Assembly (NCBI GenBank): GCA_002633005.1
Contig: NMRA01000099.1
Coordinates: 257,086 to 319,085, forward strand
DNA from: Phoronis australis
Lineage: Eukaryota > Phoronida > Phoronidae
DNA length: 62,000 nt
Reading direction: 5' to 3'
The position numbers and the translations under genes are program-made. Each line of letters starts with the position of its first letter. Position 1 is the stretch's first letter. Below the pieces are notes generated by a model. The model ran no database searches. It had not been told where the DNA came from and saw only the letters and a program-made list of their open reading frames with translations. Below, one piece after another: positions 20,753 to 30,439 of the stretch.

Positions 20753-23700
20753 CTGAAGTCAAGCAAAATGTTTTCACTTGTCAATAATAGAGAATACTCA
20801 ATTTTTTCATATTTCTGGTGTCAATTACGAAATATCAACTTTAGAACCAACACCAATTTCACCCAGCTCTTTTTAAAAATATCAACCATTATGAAAAGCA
20901 CAAACTTAATTTACAAAATTCTGTTCTCATAACGTATGAATGTCAACAGTACTGGTGTAGCTCTAACAGTTGTACCTAACCCATATCAGCTCAACGCCAT
21001 GGCATAACTTTTAGCAGCCCTCCTATTTTGAGCCGAAGCAATATGTTATGGTCTCATTGCTCATTTCTGGCCAATGACAAGTCATGGAATGTAAATCAGT
21101 TTTTTATCCAAGATGAAAGACAAATCAAAGAAATTGAAAGTAGTAGTGTTAAACAACTGGGGAAGAATGGAATTTATGACTGAGATAGGCAGTGTTATTA
21201 AAGAAGGTTTAAAGTCCCACACAGTAATAATTGGGGGAAGCCCAAATCTCAAATGTCGAAGTTAGCAGTGCTAATTCTTCCCGCTGAGCATTAAAGTAGT
21301 CGGTGAATTTCATTCTTCCCAAATAGTGTTCTCATGCGTAATTAGGAAAGGCTAAATCATCGTAGTAAAAACCCCGAAAGGGACGCATTACCAAACATAA
21401 ACCACATTCCAAACAAGGCACAGCATGTGGCTATAAGAGTGATGTCAAAGAAGTTAGGAAACAAACACAAATATTTTCAAATTTGACCTATTTTCATTTT
21501 TCAACAGCTTCTAACATTGTTACGAGTTCCCGCAATTTCACAAAAGATCATCCAATGCTGGATACCTATGGTATGGAACTTTAAATGATAAAGTATTTAT
21601 TTGGAGCAACTTGCTTTTGTGGAAAAAAACACTTGTCTGCCATATCCTAATTAACATTTGATGCACTGCAAAAGACACCCAACCACCAGCAATCCCATTC
21701 AGTGAGTCCATAATTGGTGAGAGTCTACCGTAGTTTTTATGCCAAAGAAAAGAACCCTACACACCAAACCATGACCCCTACTCACCAAGCCATGACCTCC
21801 ACTCACCAAGCCATGAACCTTCACTCACCAAGCCATGACCTCCANNNNNNCCAAGCCATGACCCCTACTCACCAAGCCACGACCCTTACTCACCAGTATT
21901 ATCTTCCGTTGACTGCAGAAAGTCATCTAATGCCGTCTCATCACTGTCTATCTTCACCTCACCAATGTCGATTTCATTACTGCTAACACTTGGATGACCT
22001 AAACAAACAACAAGTAAAAAAATACAATTAAATTGCTTATCCCATACATTCCTAGAGAACCTGGTTTTCCATTTCCAAAAACAGAAACCTATTTTTAGCA
22101 AACACAAAATTCCATCTTCATCCGCTTTATAAATTATCAAATTCTGTGTTATTATTTGAAAGTGATGAATGGTATAAAAATGATCTGGGAATTGTGATAC
22201 TTTTCACGTGACCAATGCCGCAGCTCTGATTTGTCAATAACTTGCTGCAGGCCATGTCAACTTTGATGATGGATCATATTCNAATGCCGTCTCGTCACTG
22301 TCTATCTTCACCTCACCAATGTCGATTTCATTACTGCTAACACTTGGATGACCTGAACAAACAACAAGTAAAAAGATACAATTAAATTGCTTATCCCATA
22401 CATTCCTAGACCACCTGGTTTTCCATTTCCAAAAACAGAAACCTATTTTTAGCAAACACAAAATTCCATCTTCATCCGCTTTATAAATTATCAAATTCTG
22501 TGTTATTATTTGAAAGTGATGAATGGTATAAAAATGATCTGGGAATTGTGATACTTTTCACGTGACCAATGCCGCAGCTCTGACTTGTCAATAACTTGCT
22601 GCAGGCCATGTCAACTTTGATGATGGATCATATTCTTAACGTAAAACCAGAAATACAAGAACTAAGGTGTCTCCTACTGAAATACAGATATTCCATTCAA
22701 ACTCTAAACTCCGTGACAGAAGTCAGACTCCATGAGTTGCATACATTCCCATTATCACGGAAAACCATGGTCTCTACATACCCATCATCAATTCAAAAGA
22801 GTTCCCAAAGTGCACAGTCCAAAAAAATCCTGTTACCCATTTTTTAAGAATGACCTTTAAAAATAGACCCTAGTGGAGTGTCTGTGGACAGCAAAAAATT
22901 ACCCAGTTAAACTAAAAAACTACTGACCAGATGCCCCTACCAAGTGGCTATGCGTTTTTTTTTTTCACGTTTTTTTTTGCCTAAATATGCGTTCCATGAT
23001 CTTTGGGTCATTCCATGTCCCTGGTGAGAGCCATCACGCCATGTCCATGAACACATAATTCAATAGGACATTAAAGAAACTGCGCACACGTTGCAAACCA
23101 GCTCAGTTAAAAAGATTCTAAACTGTGTTTTGGTGATTTCGAACAGTCGACTGGAGTGATAAAAGCAGGATTCAACTAACGACTCGTACTCTCTGTATCA
23201 GACTGGATACTATTAATAGTTCTTGGTGGAGTTGTTCTGTTACTCGCTTTCAGTGTAGGTCAGGATTGCAGACGTTGTAAGGACTTTCAGATTTTGCTTC
23301 AAATGTTTGAGGGTTGTCAAGGCCTACGGACCATTATTTTGTTTTGCAGAACTGGATGCAAAAGCCTGTTAATAGGCCAAAACCGGGTTTGGTATCCCTT
23401 TAAGATAAAAGGAATTGAAAATGAGAAAATCAGATGCAACTAAAAGAGCATGCGGAAGCGCTGTTGTAGTTCGTAGACTGAAAACCCTGTATGTAATAGA
23501 AAGTTCCCACATACCTAAAAAGCTTACATTTAACCTAACTGAAACAAAAGTCCGCTGATTAACTTACGAGGTGAAGTGCCATATAACTTATAATGTTCAA
23601 TGTCCTGAGCAAACGCTTGTTGAAAAGCCTCTTGTCTCTCATGGAGCTGAGCCAACTTCTTTGCTTCTAACTCCTTCACTCTCTGAGCATGCTGCTCTGC

Positions 23701-26700
23701 CATTTGGACTACAAGAGACACGAGCATTGCATTCAGTTTGGACATAAAGAGGTCACCTTCTGAAAATAACCTCTGAAATGAACAGCTTAAGTATTGAATA
23801 AATAAATCCGGTGATTGTGGAGTGAAATGAATCATTTCAACTGGACTTACTTGATAATAATATCCTAGACCTTCGAGAAGAACTGGCACGAGAGAGGTAA
23901 AAGAAGCCATATTTGTCAAAGCGTTCAATCCTTCCCTTAAAAAAATGGTGGGGTAAGATTCAAGATCTCGTCTGCTAGACAGTATGCTCTAGGTGTCTCA
24001 CAATGCAAGAGCTCGTGCCCCGACACAGTTGTCATCTTCCTTTGAAGGAGACGGAAGGTCCCCATAGATCTAAGACATTTTTATCGAGTAAGTCCATTTG
24101 AAATGATTCAATGCACTCCACAATTGATATGCCTGGACAGATCAAGACTCGCATTTCAAAATTCGGTGATTACAACTATTGAAATTCAAATATTTCAGAT
24201 ATCACCAAACAATAGTGAGACACAGCTGCCGACTTAACAACAAAAGATCCATAATCAAGAATACAGAGATTGTTTAGCATAATTTTCAATGAAACCTCTA
24301 GTGCATTTCTGTATGGCATGCCCGCAAAATTTTACAGAAACTGCAACCTGCTCATAGTTCAGTTGAGATTTGTCCAAAAATGGCCACTAACTACAAAGCT
24401 ACACTCTCATAAAACAAAACAAATTATTGGTCAAATGTCAAAATGCATGAGGCACAATCTCACTAATTTGGGACAAAAACAATTGTCAAAATTGGTGGTC
24501 ATTTTCATTTTCCAAAAAGCTTTTAACATTGCTCTGAATGCCCAGTTTCTGAAAGCGTTGTCCGACGGTAGCTATGATATAGAACATACAAAAGCCTTTC
24601 TCATGTATTACTTATCTGCAATGATACATTCTCTATTGAATCACACATTGGTGAGATCTTATCAAAGCTTGGACACTCGGCAACAGTAAGCCACTTCAAA
24701 TCTGAGCACTTTTTCAACAATTGAGATTGACGAACAGCGCCTGCTCATAAAACTCTAAATAAACTCATTCTTCATTTCTTGAAAGTATTACATATACGTG
24801 CATATTTTGGCAAATGTGTCTATTTGTGACAATGCACTTATGTTCAAGCTGTGGCCCGGAGAGTATGTTTATTCCAAGAAAAGCGAGATCATGCATTTTT
24901 TAATTCTTTCTGGTTAGGCATAAATATGTGCATCCACAGTACATGGAAATAATTGGAGCATCGAGTTAGCCTCTGACCTCTGAACTGATTCAGGTCAGCC
25001 AACTTCCTTTCAGTGTAAGAAGACAGCTGATAATGGTGACTCCTTTTGTTCATCAACATGTCCTGCTCTTCTATCTCATCTTCAAGTTCAGTTAACATTT
25101 TCTCCGTCTCTTCACACTGGGAGTTGATCAATGCTAAAATAAGAAATAATATTCTCAGTCACCAGGTCCATCTTATTACATTCAAGTAAACAAAATTTTG
25201 CCTACAAACAGCAATTTTTCACATATTTAGCACACAATACGGCTGGTAAGTGAAATTCTATTTTGCCAAATTTCTTAAAAAATAAAGATTAAGAAAAATT
25301 TTGTCTATTATTGGCTCAGTTTGTCCTGTGTAGACATCATAGAACAACTTTTGCTAAAGTTTCCATCTCCTGCAGCAAAGTAATCAGGCTCTGAAAATTG
25401 GAAAAATGACAATTTTGGCAATCATTTGTGTGCGAAAGAAGTGGAGAATTACTGTACTCATAGTTTTTATCATTAGAAATACTGTTATTATAATTATCTT
25501 CATCAAGCCTATTACACGACTAATCAAAAAAATTGGGTACTTGATGATTCAAGTTACTTTATATATTTTACTTTAGCCTTGGTCACCAAAAGCTTTATCT
25601 TTAACAAATATGCCACTCATAGAAATAATCATCTAGTTTTTTCCCCAGTAACATGAAATCCCACAAATTTAAATGTAAAAACAACCATAAACTCAACAAA
25701 TATTTCAAAAACAAGATATCTCACGTGCCTTATTTGGTCTCAAAAGAAAATTTCCAAAAGTTTTGCTCACCAATGGTGGTGGTGATCCTTTCCATATGTT
25801 CAATCAACTCTGGAATGTAGTCCAACTCTGTGTTCAGGGCATTCAATGCGTCTGCTTTTCCTTCACATGACAGATACAATTTGGAGATTTCAGAATCAAC
25901 TTCCTGCAAAGCAAAATAAGACAATTTTATAACCTTATATTTACTTGAACTATCTACATATCTACATTACGTGAAAACAGAGGACACTTTCCAACGCAAA
26001 CCTCTACAAACAGAGAAGAAAGAGGCCATAGATGGTCACAAGAAATCAAAAGTATTCTTTTTCCTCAAGCAGTAATTTTGTGTTTTTGTAAAAAAATAAT
26101 TAAGTTTTGTGACAAAAACAACATTGCTGACAATGTAGTATAGTATTATCTGTCACTACCTGCTAAAAAGTAACCTTTGGTACATAAATCTGGAGTTATT
26201 GTAACATTTTTACCAAAGTCACAGATCAGCACCATGAAAGTATGACTGTAAATACTCAAAATTTTACCACCTTGTTTGATGGAAGATGTTCTTTACAAAA
26301 CATACTAACAGCAATATAAATTTCCTGGAAAATTGTTGATAAAGTTGATGAAATAAAATTACACTTGTCCACCATATTTATTGTGTTCCAAACTGAACAA
26401 TGTTTACCCTAATCTCAAAGCATGTCATTAGAATGTATCCTTCTCACAGTAAGAAGGCATTAATGCTGTATGATTTGTGGCGCACAACAAGGCAGATCAG
26501 ACATTTGACAAACGTATACGAGAGAAATTTTAAGATCATGGTGGATCAGACGTCTGATTCAACTTCTGATCAGACACTGCATTTGCCTTGGCTCTAAACT
26601 ACGTTATAGAAAATACTAATCAAGTCCTTGATAAACACTGTTTACCATTCAAATCCAACACGATTCAATATTTCTGCACTCCTACAGAGCGATGCTGTGT

Positions 26701-27845
26701 CTCCCAAAAACACAAGTCAGTTTTGGATTCGATGCATCCTCCTAAAGATCTAAAAATTATAACCCATTGTAGGTTACTTCTGGTCCTTGTCAGCATGACA
26801 TGACCCTTATCGTAAGCTTGTTCCGAAAATGTTGACTCTACATAAATATTTGGTAACATTTACTTACAGGGGTCCCAGATTTTGAGAACCAGTTTAATGC
26901 TTGTTATTCCCAGTTTAATGCTCGTTATTTCCAGTTAAATGCTCGTTATTCCCAGTTAAATGCTCGTTAATCCCAGTTTGATGATCGTTATTCCGTAGAG
27001 AAAATCAGGGAACCCTACAGGTGATTATTACCAGGTGTAAAATTTTAGTCTAAAAAGCGACACCCAAGTCTATACCTCCGCCCTCTTGGCATTTTCTTCA
27101 GACTTTTGATGAAGATCCATCCAGTACTCTTGAAACCTGAGAAATTAATTGAGTAAACGTTGATGAGAAAAGCAGAATTTCTATTACACATTCAAAACTT
27201 GTTGTAAGGTTCCAAAATTGACTGTTGTTAAATACAAGTTGCTGACTAACTATCCGCAAAGGCAATTTGAGCTAACAAAATGAATACAAGACTAATTTCA
27301 TGATCAGTAAAGTGATCGGTAATTCGATAGAATCTGACTACTCGTCAATCATGTTCCTCCATGTGATTAGAATTCAAACTTGTAGGTATACCATGAAAAT
27401 TCTCCAATTTGGGTCATTCTCTATAATTTAGGACACCAAAAATCAAGCCGAAACTGTAATTTCTAGATTCTGAAATTGGTTCATGGACGTTTTTGACATG
27501 CGTCACATTTCACAAGTACAGAACAGAGTTGCACTTTGTATCAACAGAGTTTGAAAACAGTCTCAAAAGTTCATAAAATTGTCAAAAATAGCCTCATCGA
27601 AAATGACCGTCGTAATTCTTGAACTTTGTATGGCCAATATTGACTTTTTCTGAAATTTGGTGGAATCTGCAGCCTGGAGCAAAATTGAAGGAGTGTCTAT
27701 CTTTACCAAGATGTTGACATGGTGTGAGGGGAACATGAGAAACAATGCACAGACTTACCTGTTAAGAATCTCTGCCCCAGCATTCAGATTTACTTTATCA
27801 TCATCAACAACAATTTTCTTTTCTACTGAGGACAGCTTTTTGAAA
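20550..27845 (-). CDS. DTNBP1: Dysbindin (dystrobrevin-binding protein 1), exons 2 to last
   Basis: Dysbindin is a coiled-coil subunit of BLOC-1, which sorts cargo from endosomes to lysosome-related organelles. Seven minus-strand exons join in phase: 27845-27759, 27136-27076, 25903-25771, 25133-24978, 23759-23568, 21998-21894 and 20752-20550, giving 312 residues (human is 351). Family markers in order are: NAGAEILNR then FQEYWMDLH; EVDSEISKLY then ELDYIPELIEHMERIT; a long acidic coiled coil; QLHERQEAFQQAFAQDIEHY; IDSDETALDDFLQS; and an acidic Ser/Thr/Glu-rich tail. The 87-nt exon begins in phase 2, so a first exon of roughly 30 residues must lie upstream. I could not find it. Confidence 0.9.
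21757..21895. repeat. ~20-bp minisatellite carrying donor-like GTGAGT in each unit
   Basis: The plus-strand unit is ccatgacc-ctactcaccaag, with about seven units seen, broken by six N at 21845-21850. On the coding (minus) strand each unit reads TTG|GTGAGT followed by a GGTCATGG-like spacer, the same layout as the real donor at 21894/21893. Confidence 0.85.
21894..21998 (-). CDS. DTNBP1: DTNBP1 exon with the conserved D-E-A-L-D-F-L motif
   Basis: The 105-nt exon has an acceptor TTGTTTAG and a donor ACTG|GTGAGTAAG. The motif IDSDETALDDFLQS corresponds to the conserved short motif after the coiled coil. The donor is the first unit of a tandem repeat containing further GTGAGT copies. Confidence 0.9.
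21928..22635. repeat. 354-bp tandem duplicate joined by a single N
   Basis: Positions 21928-22281 and 22283-22635 are nearly identical, with only scattered substitutions. The N at 22282 is exactly the joint. The second copy ends with unique sequence that continues the intron. Confidence 0.9.
22283..22352 (-). pseudogene. DTNBP1: partial duplicate of the DTNBP1 D-E-A-L-D exon next to an N
   Basis: It has the same acceptor and first part of the exon as 21928-21998, broken at the N (22282) after DETA. It belongs to a 354-base duplicate and probably comes from the other haplotype rather than being a real exon. Confidence 0.8.
23568..23759 (-). CDS. DTNBP1: DTNBP1 coiled-coil exon
   Basis: It begins at a TTATTTTCAG acceptor and ends C|GTAAGTT. 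It encodes 64 residues of heptad-like helix including EQHAQRVKELEAKKL and QLHERQEAFQQAFAQDIEHY, the best-conserved dysbindin segment. Confidence 0.9.
24978..25133 (-). CDS. DTNBP1: DTNBP1 coiled-coil exon
   Basis: The 156-nt exon has phase 1 on both sides. It encodes EETEKMLTELEDEIEEQDML and a Lys/Arg-rich end (TERKLADLNQF), aligning with the middle of the dysbindin coiled coil. Confidence 0.85.
25209..25462. repeat. MITE-like repeat in a DTNBP1 intron
   Basis: A second member of the 15710-15930 family, in the same orientation. Shared blocks include ttctattttgcc, aaataaagattaag and the terminal gtggagaattact. Confidence 0.6.
25771..25903 (-). CDS. DTNBP1: DTNBP1 exon, VDSE segment
   Basis: The acceptor is TTGCTTTGCAG and the donor GTGAGC. 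It encodes EVDSEISKLYLSCEGKADAL and IPELIEHMERITTTIG, matching the part of dysbindin that follows the 'WxxLH' helix. Confidence 0.85.
26893..26996. repeat. five tandem copies of a ~22-bp unit
   Basis: The unit is close to cccagtttaatgctcgttatt, with small changes between copies. It lies in a DTNBP1 intron. Confidence 0.9.
27076..27136 (-). CDS. DTNBP1: DTNBP1 small exon (FQEYWMDLH)
   Basis: This 61-nt exon is too short to show as an open frame. The acceptor is AATTTCTCAG and the donor GTATAG. It encodes FQEYWMDLHQKSEENAKRAE, equal in position to the RYEDTW---H segment of the family. Confidence 0.8.
27759..27845 (-). CDS. DTNBP1: DTNBP1 N-terminal exon (SAG-EIL motif)
   Basis: This 87-nt exon has an acceptor AATATTTCAG and a donor GTAAGT. 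It encodes KKLSSVEKKIVVDDDKVNLN and AGAEILNR, matching the region before 'RYEDTW' in the family. Its first base completes a codon from an upstream exon not located. Confidence 0.8.
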
Positions 27846-28147
27846 CTGAAATATTTAGAAATGAAAATCAGTAAGAACCAAAAATCCAACTGTAGTATAC
27901 CAGATCAGGATGACTAAGATCATTGCAGGTGGCAATTTTTAAAAAAAATTGATATTATCCAAAGGCATAAAACAAATGCAAGCTGATAAAAGAGGAACCA
28001 GCTGAGACAATGATAAATGACAGCAGAAAAAAGTAAATTGCACGAATCCATATAATTCTAAGAAACTGGAAATATCAGAGAAGTACGTAAAATGTGATTA
28101 ACAGATTCAGCTAGTTTGTCCATTTGATGAATGACTATAATGACAAC

Positions 28148-28673
28148 AACTGGCCGCAGTAGATATCGTGGCCATCCCATAGGCCCTCCATACCCGAAGC
28201 TTTTCGACGAATTATGCCTCACACTGATTAAAGTATCAGTCATGTTGGTATAAGTATCTTATGCGTACAGAAGGACACCTTGGGAGGCCATTCATGTCTT
28301 TAATTCCTTCCAACTCGAACAACTACCCTCATAATCAAACTTTTTTGAACAGTCCTTCGTTCAGCTGCCCAAATCGGCAACCAGCCATTTTAACACTGCT
28401 TGCGCCACGCTGGGATGTGACGTCATATCCCCTGGCGCGAGAAATGAAAATATACTAAGTTGCTGATTTGGGCAGCTGAGCAAAGGACTGTTCGAAAAAA
28501 TGTTGATTGTAGGAGTATTTGTTCTAGCTGGCAAGAGTTAAAGACATCAATGGCAAAAGGTACTTATGGCAACGTGTCATTGATAATTTAATCAGCGTGA
28601 GGCACAATTAGCCAAAAAGCTTGCGGTGTATGGAAGTCCTATGGGATGGCCACCGTCCCTACTGTGGCCAGTT
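28148..28673. mobile_element. foldback element with a central CRE-like palindrome
   Basis: The ends are inverted (aactggcc-cagtag ... cta-tg-ggccagtt), and the inversion continues through ccatcccatagg and aagctttt-g down to a centre at about 28410 that contains gtgacgtcatatcccctgg. Nearly the whole 526 bases is two inverted arms. The arms are related to those of the element at 29538-30429. No clear target duplication was seen. Confidence 0.75.
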
Positions 28674-29320
28674 GAGACAGCGGCCCTGTCAAACAATTAC
28701 CTAGCACTGGTGCAAAGCTTATTAGTACTAAATATAGAGCTTTGAGCCGATGTGTGAAAAAAACGGGCAAATAAAATTTGACACAAAATTAGTGTCATTA
28801 AAAACTACACTGTTCCTTGAGAACTAAATTATTTTCAAACATTTGAAAAATTGGCATTCTACCACTATTCATCTGCTAGTTTGTGAAGTGATCTTATGCG
28901 TTGGCTTTAGGCGCTATGAAAATATAGCATCACCTATTGGCCAGCTTCTTTTTTGACGATTATGTTCTTCTCTGTTCTTCTTCCACTAGCTTGCGTACAT
29001 GTGTCATGACAACAAATTATCGGAACTGGCCGCATTCAGTTGTTAGTATTTAATACCAGCCAACCTTGCTGCTGAGAAGCTGTCAATTTAGGAGATGGAG
29101 CGATCATGTGCCACCAGCGTACTGTTTTCAAAACAACAATGGACTTTGCTTTGTTACAAAAAGCAGAGAATTATGCAAGAAAATGACATTTATTAGACTG
29201 TTTTTCACTTGAACTTAAAGGGCTGCAAAGGGCAAGGTGAGTGTCAGTCGACTCCCAGATGTTGCATGCACTGCCGCCAGTCGTAAGGTCTTGTTGATGT
29301 AAGGGCACAAGCCGGAAATA

Positions 29321-29432
29321 ATGGGCCCTGACTTAGAGAACCAGGCAATCACTAAATAACGGCCCGTTATTTAATGAAATAACGACCCCGTTATTTAGTG
29401 GATGACACTGGTTCTCTAAATCAGGGTCCATT
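29321..29432. repeat. short hairpin MITE, ends 'gggccctgacttagagaaccag'
   Basis: The left end gggccctgacttagagaacc is inverted on the right as ggttctctaaatcagggtcc. The inner part contains inverted ataacggcccgttat-type blocks. The total length is about 112 bases. Confidence 0.8.
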
Positions 29433-29537
29433 ATATCCGACTATAGCCGATGTAAGTTTCACAACAACATGACGAGCAGAACTATCCATGCCACGTGAAA
29501 TTTTGGGGTCTAACGGAGCTCAACACACAGTGGTTCC

Positions 29538-30429
29538 TAGGCAATGACCATCGCCTCTGTTGGCCCGAAGCAGAGGCGATGTAGAGGCTATAGGCGCTCT
29601 GTACGCCGGAAGCTTTTCGGCGAATTTTGCCTCGCACCGACTAAACCATCAAAGTCACGTTGTTATAAATACCTTTTGCGCATAGAGGAACACCTTAGGA
29701 GGTTGTCGATGTGTTTAATTCCTTCCAACTCGAACAAATACTCCCGTTATGAAACTTTTTCTTCGAGCAGTCCCTATTTCAGTTCCCAAAATCGTGAACT
29801 CACCATTTTTATACTGCGCACGCTCCAATTCATGACCTCAATCTTTAAATAGGCCAAAGGTGAGCCATTGCGGTCTTGTCAGTCAAATGTTCGTTTCCAA
29901 AATGCCACCACTTATACTTGTCTTTAATTGGCGTTACTTGAAACTGATTGTATTTCAATGAATCATTGTTTGTATTTGATAAAAATAAATGCTGTTGATA
30001 TGACATTTAATAGTCTTTGTGCACATATTTGACATTTTAATGTTTAACAACACGGCAAATGCACGGCTGGTTCCCGGCAGCACGTACGCGAAGGGCGGGA
30101 ACTTCAGCTTTCAAAGTTCGCCGGTAGGTCCGCAACTTCTGACCTTCGGCCTGGTTAAAAAAATGAAAAAGTTGATTTCACGATTTTGGGAACTGAAATA
30201 GGGACTGCTCGAAGAAAAAGTTTCATAACGGGAGTATTTGTTCGAGTTGGAAGGAATTAAACACATCGACAACCTCCTAAGGCGTTCCTCTATGCGCAAA
30301 AGGTATTTATAACTTTGATGGTTTAGTCGGTGCGAGGCATAATTCGCCGAAAAGCTTCCGGCGTACAGAGAGCCTGTAGCCTCTACATCGCCTCTGCTTC
30401 GGGCCAACAGAGGCGATGGTCATTGCCTA
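29538..30429. mobile_element. Mutator-like foldback element with 9-bp target duplication
   Basis: Two inverted arms of about 258 bases (29538-29796 and 30172-30429) begin and end with TAGGCAATGACC / GGTCATTGCCTA. Directly outside each end is the same 9 bases, AGTGGTTCC (29529-29537 and 30430-30438). Long inverted arms plus a 9-bp duplication are typical of Mutator-like elements. The spacer has no transposase. Overlapping open frames on both strands merely read the arms. Confidence 0.85.
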
Positions 30430-30439
30430 AGTGGTTCCT

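Noticed and set aside
26893-26996. Regularly spaced repeats considered as a CRISPR-like array.
   Set aside because: The units are directly adjacent with no unique spacers, in an intron of an animal gene; it is a minisatellite.
29544-30407. Matching open frames on both strands (102 and 98 codons) that looked like paralogous small proteins.
   Set aside because: They are the two inverted arms of one foldback element, so the shared peptides are explained by the palindrome.
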